A stretch of 64,000 nucleotides of DNA from Chrysemys picta bellii (GCF_011386835.1 NC_088800.1:80850981-80914980), one strand, 5' to 3'; positions 24,190-36,672 are shown, counted from the stretch's first letter. The notes: a model not told the origin generated them from the letters alone. Made by a program: numbers and translations.

Positions 24190-24445
24190 CCCACATCACT
24201 GTAGTCTCTGAGCACCTCACAACCTAATGCACTGACCCTTGAAAACACCCCTCTGCGAGAGGGAAGTGCTATTATCCTCATTGTACACACGGGGCACTGA
24301 ATCAATGGGAGAGCGGTACCTAAATTCCTTTGAGGATCTGGGCCTATGTGACTTACCCAAGGTCACATGGGAAGTCTGTGGCAAAGCAAACTCATCTCTC
24401 CTGAATTCCATGTAGTGCCCTAACCACTGCACCACACTTCCTCAC
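24190..24445 (-). repeat. MIR-like SINE, antisense
   Basis: Read on the minus strand, this contains the family order: a head resembling a tRNA-like segment near the ctaaccactgcaccacac end, then the inverse of gacttacccaaggtcacatg, then a tail matching the inverse of tctctgagcacctcacaa. This is the layout of MIR-like CORE-SINEs found across amniotes. The middle also carries the phrase tacctaaattcctttgagga, shared with 30225-30320. Confidence 0.6.
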
Positions 24446-25309
24446 TAGAGGGTGACTGAGTGGTGCTCGCTGCTCCTGGATGGATAAGAATTGTGCACAT
24501 CCTATTATTTTGTTATCTTATCTTCCCTCTTCGCTCCCTCTCCCCCTGCCCATCTGCTTGTCTCATACTCCTGTTACGTCTTTTCTAAATAGCTTTCTTT
24601 AAAAGAGCAGGGACTGTCATATATGATATGTCCGTGCAGCACCCAGCACTAGGGGGATCTCAGCCTGGTGGAGGTTAAATAATAATCCCCTGAATAAAAC
24701 AACCCAGAGTATTTGCATCTGAAAATACTGCAAACTTATGTTCTGGACAAATTCCAGCAGGGGTCCTTATAGTTTTGTCTCTGAAATTCCCCCTGCAGCT
24801 TTCTTTGGATACGTGTTCTTTACTTCCCACTCCTAGAAAAACCCACCCAAACCAACCAACCAATCCACACCCCTGCCACACACACTGTTATGTAGTGCTG
24901 CGGTGACTATTATATGGCTGCCACGTTCCACCCGAGATAGCTGCCCTTTATTGACAGCTAAGTGACCCTTACATATAGTGTGTCTCTTCACATAAAGAGA
25001 GCCCAGAAATTCTTTGCATATGAATGGCTTTTATTTGAGATGAAGAGAACAGCAGAAGTAAAGAGTCCAGGAGAGAGCATAGTGTGTGGGTGCCTTTTGT
25101 AATGATTCACACCGAAGGGAACACAAAATGGCTGCCAGCATCTTCAAAGAGGCCTTACTGATACAACTCTGTTTCAGCGTGTAATATCAACATAGCTTCT
25201 GAGGCCACAAATATGTATACCGAGGGCCCAATCCTAGAGTTTCCCTCTGCTTAGGACTCCCAGTGTAGGGATTTCAGTTTCTATACCATTTAGCATCACG
25301 GTGGCACCT

Positions 25310-25550
25310 AAGAGCCCCAGTCAATTAGTGTTTCATATACTCAGAGCTTTAAAGGACATAGCCTAATTTAGCCTCACACTCTCAGAGGCAGAGAAATCCT
25401 ATCCCCATTTTACAGATGGAGGCACTGAAGTGGAGAGATGCATCCACATTCACACACAGGGAGTCTATGACATTGGCAGAACATGAACCTGGTGAGTTCC
25501 CACATCCCAGACTTGTGCTCAGGCCACTAGACCACACTGCTTCTGGCCTG
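25310..25550 (-). repeat. MIR-like SINE, antisense
   Basis: The sequence tttacagatggaggcactga, followed by a region ending ggccactagaccacactgct tc, is the reverse complement of the SINE seen in sense at 35340-35570. It is diverged, with no clear target duplication. Confidence 0.6.
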
Positions 25551-25789
25551 GATCTCTGTCTTCTTCATAAGCCTCCCTGTTCCTTCAAGTCTTCACAAGG
25601 ATTCAGCTGAGCAGAGCAGCATGGCCAGCCACAGAGGTCTCATTGGCCTAGACTCTTTTACAACAGGCAGTTCTCTATAGGAACTATCATCAATGGAAGG
25701 CACCGCATGGTACAGGGCACGGGTGGCAGAAAGAGACTGAAGGAGGTCAGCAGCAGCTGTGTCAGTGTCCTTGCTGTAGGCTATCAAGG

Positions 25790-25945
25790 CCTTATCTTCA
25801 CTGCTGGAAAAGGTGTGGTTTTTACCTCAGGGTAACTTAAGTTTTACCACAGAGTCAACACCAGGCACTGGAATAGTGGGGACCTTGCCTAGTTTACCTC
25901 ACAGTAAAACTAAAGTCCCTGCTCTTTACTGCGTTTACACCTGAG
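25790..25945. repeat. Possible degenerate MITE
   Basis: The stretch begins ggccttatcttcactgctgg and ends gctctttactgcgtttacac ctgag. Its 'cagtaaaactaaa' and 'ggtaactt/aagttttacc' phrases are internally complementary. It resembles an old TIR element but has no clean ends. Confidence 0.35.
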
Positions 25946-25957
25946 GAGAGCTCATGC

Positions 25958-26081
25958 TAGGGTGACCAGATGTCCCGATTTTATAGGGACAGTCCCAATT
26001 TTTGGAGCTTTTTCTTACCTAGGCACCTATTACCTCCCACCCCCTGTCCCAATTTTTCAAACTTGCTGTCTGGTCACCTTG
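25958..26081. mobile_element. hAT-type MITE (TAGGGTGACC family), 124 bp
   Basis: The left end is tagggtgaccagatgtcccg and the right end cttgctgtctggtcacctt. A perfect 8-bp target duplication gctcatgc flanks it (25950-25957 and 26082-26089). Confidence 0.92.
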
Positions 26082-26089
26082 GCTCATGC

Positions 26090-29000
26090 ATATTAGTTAC
26101 CCTGACGTTAGAAAGACACCTCATTGCCTGATTGCACTGCACGTTCATTTTCTTTAATGCAAACACTTGAGTGTGCCTAGCTCAAAAATCAAGACCCTCC
26201 AATTTCCACTCTCTCACTATAGCAGGATGGCAGGGCACCATTCCCCAGTATGCACAATGTACAGCTACACAGCTCTCAACTCCCTTCTGGTGTGTGCACA
26301 CATTTATTCAGACCCCGCTACCAAGACCACAATAAGCCCTTTGTGGGCTCTCATCTATAAACTCCTCCACAGAGGAGGAAGAAACCTCCTCATCAGGTCC
26401 TCAAGTCCAACCCTTCTGCTGGGCTTGGCGCTCAAAATGTCCTCTCCCAAGTTCAGGTGTCCCACCCCTCCTCCCAGAGCCAGGCTATAGTTCAAAAGAC
26501 TTGTTTTTCTGGGATCAGAGGTTCCCAGTTCTCTTCCCAGAGCTGGGTTAAGATCCAGGTAAGCTGTAGCCCCAGCCAGAGCCCCCTGCTTATTTTTCAG
26601 CTTGGAGAGGGAGGGAGAGAGAGAGAGGCAGGTAGGCATCTAGTTTCTCTAAGGACTTCCCCCTTTCCACCATACACCCTCCTTCAGGTGAGCTCTGGTA
26701 GCTTTATATCCAGCTCAGGTGCTTGTTAGTCAATTAGCTGCCAACCAGCCACATAAGCAGTTAATTGCTTACAGATGGGCCGAGATGGGCTCATTCTGTT
26801 TAAAGAAGGACCCAATCTACCCGTAATGGGCTGACTTCCCTTAAAGGGGGCAGCCGCCCCATGGCAGAGGGGTTGACAACTGTCCGGCCCTCTAAAACTA
26901 TCACCAGGCAGCTGCACTAAACACACATATATATCCTACCCTCCTCCCACACACATATAGAAAAAACACACACACACATACCTGGGACAGAGAGGCACAA
27001 AAACACAGAGAGGTGTGTCATGCAGAAGCATAGATCAACACAGGGTCACAAAGGACGCACCCACACAACCAGGCACCCACATTTTCCAGGCAGACCTGGA
27101 CTGTGCTCCGCAGATACTGTAAATACACCACTTCCCAAGAACTAAGCGCAGCCCCAGCCTACACAAGACCCCCAAGGGCAAGTGGAATTTTTAAAATGGG
27201 GACGAGCGACCAAACCGAAGGACAAGTGCCTTTCAACGCAGGATGTGCTTAATCCGTCCCAGTGAGGGCAATCCATGCCGCATCACCTTTGTTTCATCAT
27301 TCACGAATCCCTTTGTTTTACACTGCCAAAGAGCCAGGCCACAAGGCATCCGGGTGTGGATCGTACCAAGATTTAAATGCTACACTTTCTTCTCGAGGAG
27401 ACAGGAACAGTAACTTTGTTCCTTTCCTCCTCAAGCCAATTATAATGGAGGCAGGCTGACCCCTCAATCAGGGAATTGCCATTAGCAACAACACAGGGTG
27501 CTGCATAGTAAGATTGATACAACTCCTGTTTGCCAATGGCTTCCATTAACGCAACGCAGGGATAAAACAAGACAGCGCACAAATTAAAGAGGCTAAACCT
27601 TGGAGATGATTAGGACCAGACAGAGCAGTTGAATCAATCAGTGAGACCTAGGGGAAACTTTGAAATGATGAAAAGGACTTTATACCTTCTTTAAAGGCAG
27701 CCAAGTTACTGTTATTCCTATCTAACATTGCCAGAGAGACACAAGAAGCCAAGGCCCTGGCCAAGCAGAGCTCACAGGATAAGGCCCCAATCCTGCAGCT
27801 GGATCCACATGGGGCTGTGCTTGGGCACAGTCCCCGATGCTGCAGAGGGACCTCTAAGTAGCTCTTACCATCTCCTGTACTTCTTATCCACTTGAGAACT
27901 CCTCCTTGCAGGCTTCACCGGAACAAACTGGAATGGGAGAGACTTGAAGGATCTGCCCCTTAGCTAGGAATTGGCTGGAGCTGGAAGGATGTGCTGGATG
28001 TGCACATTAAACAGTTCCCTTGGCTTCGGAATCTCCACCTCCAGCCCTACCTACAGAATGAGCCTGGATTTGCCTCGCCACAGTTCTGCAGCCATGGCAG
28101 GGCAGATATTCTGCCCTACTCCCTCAATGGCTCGCCAGGTCCTGAAGGTCTGGGGGATGCCGCTATGGGGTAGGGAGACCCCCGCACCTGAAAGAGGGGA
28201 GCAGTCAGACAAGCCAGATGCACAGGCAAAGGAGAACAGAGGCTGCAGAAGCCTGTGTCTAAGTCAAGACAGCTGAGGATGCAGGGGGAGGTGACCTCCA
28301 GGCAATATGGCAGGGGCCAGATGGGCACCACAACTCAAGGAAATGATCTGATTCCCCAGTTTGATGAAAACATTCATGGAAGCATCTCTAGACACCCAGG
28401 GGAGACCTCAATCACACTGGTGCCAATGTCAACAGCTTTGACCCTGTGTGTGCACTACGAAGCCAGAGGAATTTAAAGGGCCAATGTTTGCTCTTTGATG
28501 TTCATACAGACCCATAGACATTAGAGTTGGCAAAATCCCCTTAGGTCCCATCTCGCCCACATCCCAGCAAGTGCATTGAATTAACATCTTCTGTTTATCA
28601 CATTCATTAGTGTGGCTTTGCACAGACACCTAAGGGTTATAGAGGAAGGTTTCCAAAAGCACCCAAGGCATTTAGGAGCACAAGCCCGCCTAGCTTTGTA
28701 GCTTTTGGATAAAGATGCCCGTGGGCCAGCAAGGTGTGTTCTCTGTACGGTCCCACAGGCCTGGCTAGATCCATGGACTCAGCCATTTCCCGCACACTGA
28801 ATCAGAGAAGTATCTAACTTACGTTTGCCAAGTGTGTAACACTGAGTATATGGATCTGCTGCCGCAGCGCAGCATCTGTTCCTTGGCATTTAGCTTCTAC
28901 CTTCCCTGAAACCCAGGAGAACATCAGCAGCACTACGCACTCTAACAAGAGTCAGTCTGCACCAGATCAATCCTGATGGGAGTTCGTTGCTTCAGCACAA

Positions 29001-29943
29001 ACTGGCTTATTCTTGATTCTTTTTCTATTCTTGTTTTTTTGGGGGGTGGGAGGAACAGCCCTCAGGGTGAAATTTCCTTGTTAATTAACAAGATGGAGAG
29101 ATCAGCAGATAGGGCACATAGGAAGAGACAATAACTAAAACTGGGCAAAACCAGAGAGGGTTGAATTTAATTGTCAGGCCAATTAAACCTAGATTTGTGC
29201 ATTCCCTATGGATGACTGGCTCGCTATTGTGTAATTGCTTAGCCTCAAGATCCTGATGGAGAGAAATTCAAATCAGACACTTAATAAAGCAACCTGGTGC
29301 AAAGTGCTGCTCTCTGCAATGCACAACAACTTTTATTGGTTGTACAAAGCCCAGCAACTATATTGCATGTTTCTCAGTGCGATCTACTGGCACCTTCTCT
29401 GTTTACGTACGTGCGGTTATGGCGCATTCTTGTAACACCTGGTGCTGTGTAACTCGTGACAGTCATCGGCTGCTCTCTCCATCCTGCCTGCCCTGCCCTG
29501 TGGCCAAGGACCAGGGCCTATGTCTGGTTGGCCTTTTGCTTTCCAGGCTGCCTGGCCTGGGAGGACCATGGAGGCAGCACGCTCAGTCCCGCACACTCAC
29601 CTCTCTATTTCATTTGTGGATGTTCTCAGTAGCGTCTGCAGAGAATCCCATGTAGCCCTCCTTGGCCATGACACAGGGGATGGGAAGTGGGAAATAGCAG
29701 AGAGGATCTTCAAAGCGCCAACATAAACACTAAGGACAACCCTGTGCCGTACGTAGCTCTCTGACTGCTATAATCTTGTTTTCTGCACACTGCACCTCTG
29801 CGTTTCTGGGAGTCAGCTGCCTGTAGTGATGCTGCCATTTTGTGAGGCTGAAGAGACGTGCACAGGACCCAGTAGGCAGTGTCCATCACAGGTGCCTGTC
29901 CGGGCCTGCGCCACAGAGAATACGAGTTTGTTACAGTCCCAGA
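26090..29943. other. Mostly unrecognised non-coding stretch
   Basis: No gene was found. A CA-rich tract lies at about 26935-26985. About 28497-28570 (catagacattagagttggca and onward) resembles the antisense of a CR1 3' end but is too diverged to be sure. A G-run follows a T-run at 29032-29046. The frame at 27971-28276 (101 codons) has no recognisable motif. Confidence 0.35.

Positions 29944-30006
<63 letters not shown>
29944..30006. repeat. (CT)n(CA)n compound microsatellite
   Basis: About 23 bases of CT repeat run directly into about 38 bases of CA repeat. Frames through it on both strands encode only Ser-Leu or His-Thr repeats and are artefacts. Confidence 0.95.
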
Positions 30007-30008
<2 letters not shown>

Positions 30009-30224
30009 GCTCTCTCGTAGAGACTTTCTTGGTTCATTCATTGTACCACGTATTACCTGCTGGCATTTCTACCACTCAGAGTGGGAGAAGGAAGGGGTAG
30101 CTAGGGAGCACTTTCGGTGGCCCCAATGAAGCGTGTGCTTAGCTTTAAAACACATGTGTAAGTCTACCCCTATTCAGCAAAGAATTTAAGTATGTTTTTG
30201 AGTGCTTTGCTGAAACAAGAACTG

Positions 30225-30320
30225 ATCCTCCACGGTATTTAAGCACCTAACTCCCATTGAGGTCAACGAATTCAATGGGAATTAGGCACCTAAATATCTT
30301 TGAGGATTTAGGTCTATGTT
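30225..30320. repeat. Palindromic dispersed repeat (CACCTAACTCCCATTGA)
   Basis: The arms agcacctaactcccattga and tcaatgggaattaggcacct are near-perfect inverted repeats separated by about 13 bases. They are followed by aaatatctttgaggatttag. Diverged relatives occur near 24320-24345 and 46535-46615. This is an old palindromic interspersed repeat of unknown class. Confidence 0.6.
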
Positions 30321-31347
30321 CATTGAGGACTAGTTTAACTTATGGTGAAATAAATCTTCAATAAACAGCTAATGGCTGTATCTGCCTGAGGTCGCGTATT
30401 CATGTACGGCCCCCAGGTCTGTCCCCATTCCTTCTGAGGGAAGTGGTTTCAGAAACTATGATGGGGCTACTCAGGCCTAGTGGTCAGATTCAGGGTCAGA
30501 GCTGGAATCAGGAGTCCAGAACGGGGTGGAACAAGGCCAGAGTGAAGGCCTGGACTAGGACTAGGGCTGGAGCAAAACCAAGGCTGGAGCAGGCTAAGGC
30601 TTGGGGAGTCTGTTGCCAGTACCAGGCAGGGGACAATTCCAAACCCTGGAGCGACACTGAACAGACTGGAGTCCTGTGAGGCTTATATATTTGACTTGAG
30701 AGTCACCAGACCAGATCATGGCTTGTGGATTGGCTGGAGCCTAGCACAGGAATGACCGATCAGTGCACGTGGCTTAATCAAGTGCTAGTTCATGAATGAC
30801 TGATCACCTTATAGGCCTCAATTAGTAGAATGAGGATCCAAGGGGAGAATGAAAATCCCATTGCTTGGCAAATTTAAAAGTAGACTGAACAAGAAACTAA
30901 TAAATCGGCACTAGGAAGCAATCCCGAACTGCCCTATGACTTAATCAGACTTTTCCATCTCTTAATTTTATGATTCTTTGTTCATTGGGAGATTTGAATG
31001 TGGTGTTTTGCAAAGGACTGCAAGTTTAAACATTGGATGATGGTTGATAAACATGTTTTCTGCTGTCCCTGATAGTAGACAGGATTCTAGCAGGACTATT
31101 GAGCTGTATGCAACCAATTTATCTGAATAATTTAGCCCTTTTCCTGTCTGCAAACTATCCACTGAAACAGTTAGTTTATTATTTGAAACTGTTTGACACA
31201 CCGTATCTGCCAACTATTTGCTGCCTATGGGTTATTCAGCAACTTTGCTTTGACTACTTGCTCTTCATTATTCCTAGCATGTGATTGGTCACCTAAGGTC
31301 CAAGGTATGGTTTCTGTTCTTCACCGAACTAACCCTTATAAACTAAT

Positions 31348-32373
31348 TGTGATGCTGGCAGACCAGGTGCCAGCTCACGCCAAAGCCCCAGACCAATTCA
31401 CTTGTGTATTAGTATAGATCAAAGTGTGTGTTAAATGTATGAGAGTGTATTTGGTGTTTAAACTTTATGAGAACTAATGGGATGTTACATGCATTGTTTT
31501 TACTTACTATATCCTGTTATAATGTAATAGCAAACATTTACATTGAATACATCCCTGTAACTAAATAACCCATCAAACGAGAAAGAAGCCTTGTGTGATG
31601 CAAATGAAGTGCTACTTCTTGTGCATTTGAAGGCAAGTGGTCATTGTGTGTGATGATCAGAGATCACAGTCTCTAAACACACTCCCCTCTCTCTGCCAAC
31701 CAAAGAAAGAGCCCTAATGGGTGGTAACCCCGTCAGCTTGTTTTCTGTGAGAAGAAGCTATAAGTATGGACTCGGGGAAAGATCCTGCATCTCTGGACTG
31801 TTTGGATTCTAACAGGGGTGGACTAATCAAATGAGAAGACAGCGATCCCCAGAGTGACTCTGGGTAGCCCTGAGAGACTTTTGGGAAATTTGCAGATTAC
31901 TACATCTCTGCTACCATTTGGCATAATAGATTGTGACTCACCTATACATATATTTTACCTGCTTTAACCTCTCAATAACTCATTTATTTTTCTTCGCTAA
32001 TAAACCTTTAGTTAGTTTACTATAGAATTGGCTACTAGCAATGTTTTTGATGTGAACTCTAGGATGCAATTGGACCTGGATGAGTGACTGGTCTTTTGGG
32101 ATGGGGAGTAACCTGGAATATTTGTGATTTTTGGTGTGACTATTTATCACATAGTCCAGCTTGCCTGGGTGGCAAGATAGACTGGAGTCTCTAAGGGAAC
32201 TGTCTGTGACTCCGTTATATGACTATTGTAGTACTTTGGGTGTTCACATTTGGGACTGGGTTGGTGAAATCTAATTATCAAACATACCACCAGTTTGGGG
32301 TGTCTGCCCGGCTTTTGACAGTCTGCCCTGAGGTTGGCACTCACGCTCGGAAGCCTTTCCAGACAGCGTGACA
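31348..32373 (+). mobile_element. Solo LTR, sense, 1026 bp
   Basis: It starts TGTGATGCTGG and ends CAGCGTGACA, and is flanked by a perfect 5-bp target duplication ctaat (31343-31347 and 32374-32378). A TATA-like TATAAG lies at 31759-31764 and AATAAA at 31999-32004, about 240 bases apart, as expected for U3/R. There are no internal retroviral genes. Its 3' third aligns by eye with the antisense LTR at 44321-45435 (for example the aataaa-ctttag, attggctac and gtctgccctgaggttgg segments). Confidence 0.9.
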
Positions 32374-32566
32374 CTAATCATCCCGCTTTCATTCTGGACA
32401 AATGTTGTTCCTTGATTAAATGACTCATGATTAGAGCTAGTCAGAAAACAAAATTCAAGGTCTGTGAAAAAAATGGAGTTTTGGGGATTTTTTTCACACT
32501 AAGTTGGTACCAGTCTTTTGTTTTCTTATGAAACTTCTTGGTCACTAGCATCTTCAGTTTTCTAAG

Positions 32567-32850
32567 GGCTTGTCTATACTTACCGCGCTGGTTCGGCGGC
32601 AGGCAATCGAACTTCTGGGTTCGATTTATCGCGTCTTGTCTGGACGCGATAAATCGAACTCAGAAGTGCTCCCCGTCGACTCCGGTAATCCTGCTCGCCG
32701 CGAGGAGTACGCGGAGTCGACGGGGGAGCCTGCCTGCCGGGTGTGGACCGCGGTAAGTTCGAACTAAGGTACGTCGACTTCAGCTACGTTATTCACGTAG
32801 CTGAAGTTGCGTACCTTACTTCGATTTGGGGGTTTAGTGTAGACCAAGCC
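32567..32850. mobile_element. Harbinger-like MITE built of three hairpins
   Basis: The ends are ggcttgtctatact and the inverse of ggcttggtctacact, the same terminal type as the Harbinger elements at 60730 and 62605. Three successive hairpins fill it: 32611-32635 with 32643-32667 (25 bp, one mismatch), 32668-32684 with 32712-32729 (17 bp plus one bulge), and 32765-32789 with 32795-32818 (about 24 bp). There is no coding capacity. No unambiguous 3-bp target duplication was identified. Confidence 0.75.
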
Positions 32851-33364
32851 TTAGAGAATACACAGTACTGCAATGTTATCAAGCCATCAGAGAAATCCAC
32901 CAATCAGAGAAGAAAATGTATAAGAGAAATCCAAACAAACCTGCCACCCTGTACAGTCGCAAGCCACAAATGCTCCAGCCAGTGTGCCTTGATTTAAATC
33001 ACAAGCACTCTAACAACACCATGTGTCTTTAACCATGTTCCAAATGCCACCAGCCTCCAAGTGGATCCGATTCCGGACCCACCGCACAGCCCTAATGCTA
33101 TGATGACATGCACTACTCTGACGCATCTCAAGATAGCTACATTCTGACCAGGCGCCTGTCTACATCCGTGACTCCTGCACTTGTGCAACCATCACAGGAT
33201 CAAAGAGACTTAAAGGGCCAGTGTGCCCCTAGCTCAAGAGATGTTGGAATAGGCACAGGACCATTTTACAAGGATTAAACTAAAGAGGATTTAAGCAGAA
33301 CTGGTCAGTTCTGCTCCTTTCCCTAGTTGCCAGAACAGGAATGATCAGGCGGAACATTCTGCCG

Positions 33365-33460
33365 GAACTAATTAATGTTTGTAAAGCACTGTGATCTGTA
33401 AACTGCTACGTAAGTGCTGAGTGCTGTTATAACGATTATTGTTACTGGGCTATTTATTTC
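33365..33460 (+). repeat. MIR-like SINE tail
   Basis: The sequence gtaaagcactgtgatctgta and the following ctgttataacgattattgtt resemble the tail of the SINE copy at 15270-15376. Confidence 0.45.
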
Positions 33461-33584
33461 TATTCCAGTGTTTACTCTTGCTGATCCCAAGGGAGGTCCT
33501 CTAGCTGCATTCGAGGTGGCAAGAGGAGCAGAATAAGCTATTCCAGGACTAAAATCACTCTTGTCACATAAACACGATCTAGTG

Positions 33585-33745
33585 GTATGGGAAGAACGGT
33601 CTTGTGGTTAAAGGACCACGCAATATGGCTTCAGTTCCTGGTTCTCCCACAGGCTTCCTGGGTGCTTTTGGGCAAGCTGCTTTCTTTCTCTGTGCCTCAG
33701 TTTTCTCCTTTATCAAATGAATTTTCCTCTCTCACAGGGTGTTGG
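33585..33745 (+). repeat. MIR-like SINE, sense
   Basis: The order is head (cttgtggttaaaggaccacg), then ctcccacaggcttcctgggt, ttttgggcaagctgctttct and ctctgtgcctcagttttctc. This is the typical tRNA-like head and core of the family. It lies head-to-head with the antisense copy that follows. Confidence 0.6.
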
Positions 33746-33784
33746 ATAGAAGAGGCTATGCCAAAACGGCGCTCTTCTATCTGC

Positions 33785-33962
33785 TATTCTAGCTGTCCAG
33801 GAGGGCAAGTATCATCATCTCCATTTTAAATAAGGGGAAACCGAGGCACAGCGGAAGGCGTGACTTGCCCGAGTTGATACAGCAGTTCAGTGGCAGGGCC
33901 AGGGTAGAATGCAGATCTCCGGATTCCCAGTCCAGGCCCCTAGCTACTGGCCCACACTATTG
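33785..33962 (-). repeat. MIR-like SINE, antisense
   Basis: The phrases atcatctccattttaaataa, gaaaccgaggcacagcgg and gtgacttgcccgagttgata, ending near ctagctactggcccacact, are the reverse complement of the family's core and head. Confidence 0.6.
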
Positions 33963-34396
33963 CTGCTAGTATAGAAGTGCAAAATATCATTTTCTATGAG
34001 AGGGATAAAAATCAGGTCTAGTATTATGCAGTGCTAGATTCTGCACTGGTCATCCTGTAAACATCATTAAGAAAACAGGATTTTAATCCCCCTCACCTCC
34101 TACTTATCTAGAAAGAAGTGAAAAACAAACAATCAGCACTTCATTGTGCAGATCAGCAAATATTTTTGACACCCTGGATTTTACACCAGGGATTCACATG
34201 CAAATATTGAGTGAGATAGGAATCCAATAAGCTTCTTTATCTAGATCAGTGTTCCCAAGGCTCTGACATGAAATCCTTTGCCAATTAACCCCTAAATATA
34301 ACCCAACTAGGTGGGCCTTCTATAAATATCTCCATCTTGCATCTTTTTGTAACAGATTGGGTTTCATTATGACTACTCATGACTCAGTTTGGAAAC

Positions 34397-34520
34397 TAGG
34401 GTGACCCGATGTCCCGATTTTATAGGGACAGTCCTGCTATTTGCGGCTTTGTCTTATGTAGGCACCTATTATCCCCCCACCCCCGTCCCGATTTTTCACA
34501 CTTGCTGTCCGGTCACCCTC
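34397..34520. mobile_element. hAT-type MITE (TAGGGTGACC family), 124 bp
   Basis: The ends are tagggtgacccgatgtcccg and cacttgctgtccggtcaccc tc. A perfect 8-bp target duplication ttggaaac flanks it (34389-34396 and 34521-34528). Confidence 0.92.
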
Positions 34521-34644
34521 TTGGAAACAGACAGCCCAACATTAGAAAGTGGGGCAGGATCAAGGGGTGAATGGCTGAATTAGAGGATGCACTAAACTGG
34601 ATGCCAAATCTCTTACAGGACCCATGACCAATGCTTACATGGGC

Positions 34645-34890
34645 ATAGATCTGGAGTAACACCAATCACTTCAGTGGAGTTGCTCTGGATTTACAGTGAT
34701 GTAACTGGTTCACCCTCCAGACAGGAATCCCAGGACAGATCTCATCCCCGTCCATATAAAAACACACTAGGCTATTGCCTATATAGGGAAGTAGAAACTC
34801 TCTGAGTCAAAATTCATGGGGCCAGGTTTTCAGTCTGTGTAAATCCACACAAATCCATTGACTTGAACAGAGCTACACTGGTCTATGCCA
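34645..34890. repeat. Dispersed 'GGAGTTAC' repeat fragments
   Basis: Two pieces (about 34645-34700 and 34805-34890) carry the theme of a conserved palindromic interspersed repeat: ctggagtaacaccaatcact tcagtggagtt, and cattgacttgaacagagctac. Similar pieces occur at 37410-37500 (aggagtaactccactgga) and 53300-53410. The class is not known to me. Confidence 0.4.
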
Positions 34891-35339
34891 GTTGAGGAGC
34901 TGACCCCAAGAAAATAACAAGGGCTTAGAATTTTCTTAGGCCTTTTACTCCAGAGCAAGTCAGAGCCAAGAGTTGGGAACAGAACCCACGTGCCCTGACT
35001 CCCATTGTGCTGTTCTGCTTTCTTTACAGAGACGGTTTGGCCCAGCCGGAATGGAGGCACAAGCACCGCTACTACAATAGACAATTTCTGCAGGGCTTGA
35101 ATTATCCATGACTTTTGCCCCTAGATTAAATCTAGCGTGTGACGGTGTTGATAGCTATTGAATCATCTGAGCAGACTAATCACAAGAACCCAATGTTCTC
35201 TAAACAAATCTCCAATGTGCCTGATACATGCTATAAGATTCTTCACTTCTTACATCTTAGCCTCATTGTAGTGGATGGACTGCCCTTTGCAAGTCAAAAG
35301 TTGTAATATGGTTAATACTCTGAACAAATAGCCTTAAAA

Positions 35340-35570
35340 AAGAAAGAGTAAAGGCAGAGGACTGGGAGTCAGGACTCCTGAGTTCTATTCCTAGCGTTGC
35401 CACCCATTCACTGCGTGTCATTAGACAAGTCACTGGCCTCTCTGTGCCTCAGTTTCCCCATCTCTGATACTCAGCTCTCTCTTAGGGTGTTGTGAGGCTT
35501 AAAATGCTCGCAAAGGGCTCTGACATTCAGGATGAAAGGAGCTGCATGCATGCATGCAGACTGTTATCAG
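35340..35570 (+). repeat. MIR-like SINE, sense, near full length
   Basis: It reads aggactgggagtcaggactc, then cctgagttctattcctagcg, tcattagacaagtcactggc, ctctgtgcctcagtttcccc and a tail with tgttgtgaggcttaaaatgc. This is the full order of the MIR-like family in this window and the best copy to use as a local reference. Confidence 0.7.
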
Positions 35571-35706
35571 TAATGAAGGTGGGTGAGTATTTCCTAGAAT
35601 ATAATAATATAGTGGACTCGTTACTAATGGAATGTGAAGTGTAATTTCTGTTTCCAGGAACATGACACCAGAATGCGTGGGCCTCTGGTTTGTTCTTGTA
35701 TATGAT

Positions 35707-35709
<3 letters not shown>

Positions 35710-35748
<39 letters not shown>
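35710..35748. repeat. (TG)n microsatellite
   Basis: About 39 bases of uninterrupted TG dinucleotide. A short frame through it encodes Cys-Val repeats and is an artefact. Confidence 0.95.
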
Positions 35749-35749
<1 letters not shown>

Positions 35750-35751
<2 letters not shown>

Positions 35752-36664
35752 GACCTACTTATTTTTATTGTGCCAGCAAAGGCCAGAATCCCTGGGTTTG
35801 TTTTCTGTGGTCCCCATACACCCCTCTTCTTCCCATAGCAGAAGGCAGCTGACACTTGCAGATCAGGCCAGAGAAGAAGCAGAAGCCAGGTGAGCTGGTT
35901 CCCAGGCATGCTGCCCCCTGTATGCAGGATCAGCGGGGATCCAAAATAGAGTTAGAGGAATCTGATCCTTCCAGGGTCTCTTGCCACCCCTTGGAAACCT
36001 ATGAGGCAAATCAGTGCAAGCTACCTAAGAGGGTGTCTGAGAGGTTGCTCTCTGCCCTACAGAGCCTGTCCCCAGTTCAGGGGCAGCACCTGTTGCCTGG
36101 GTTGTGGGCAGGATGGAGCAGTGTTGCCAAGGGGAGGCACAGGGAGGCAGGTGGGAGGGCAGCGATGGGGGGCTCCATACAGAGGCAGTTACCCAAGATC
36201 AGTGCAAAGGGCAGATCCATGCGTTCAGAGGAGTGAACCCCTGGCCTTTTAGAAGAGAGAAAAATAACAGAGACTCTCAGCCCAACCGGCGTGGACTCAA
36301 CTGACCTGGACTGCATCCAGCTTGCAGGCTGCTTGCTTTTGATCCCGCCATACAACCCAACCGTGGGGTTACATTTCCCAGCGAATTACTAATACGCAGT
36401 GTGGAGCAGGAAGCAAACCCCAGCCGGGCTCAGGTAGTCGGGGTGGGTTTAGCTTCCATGCCAGGCAGCTACAACCCCTGTCGATGAACGGCCCTGGTGT
36501 CGTGTCACATCTTAGGACCAAATCCAGATCATTCCCACCTGGGAAGACTCACCCCAGTTGCGCGTCTGCAGAGCGTGGGCACTTGCTCCCAGCCTGCCAA
36601 GCCCAGACAATGGGGAGGTTTGTAGGCGTCTCAGACCGTGTGCTCATTGAACTCCCAGCAGGAC
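35750..36664. other. Unrecognised non-coding stretch
   Basis: No gene or named repeat was found. A 50-base piece at 35840-35889 has exon-like AG and GT borders, but this is a common chance pattern. Confidence 0.35.
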
Positions 36665-36672
36665 GCCAGAGG

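Noticed and set aside
29710..30129. Several frames with Ser-Leu, His-Thr or Cys-Val repeats
   Set aside because: They are translations of the (CT)n(CA)n microsatellite.
35840..35889. Possible small exon with a pyrimidine tract and AG before it and GT after it
   Set aside because: A 50-base stretch with AG/GT borders is common by chance. There is no conserved peptide and no companion exon.
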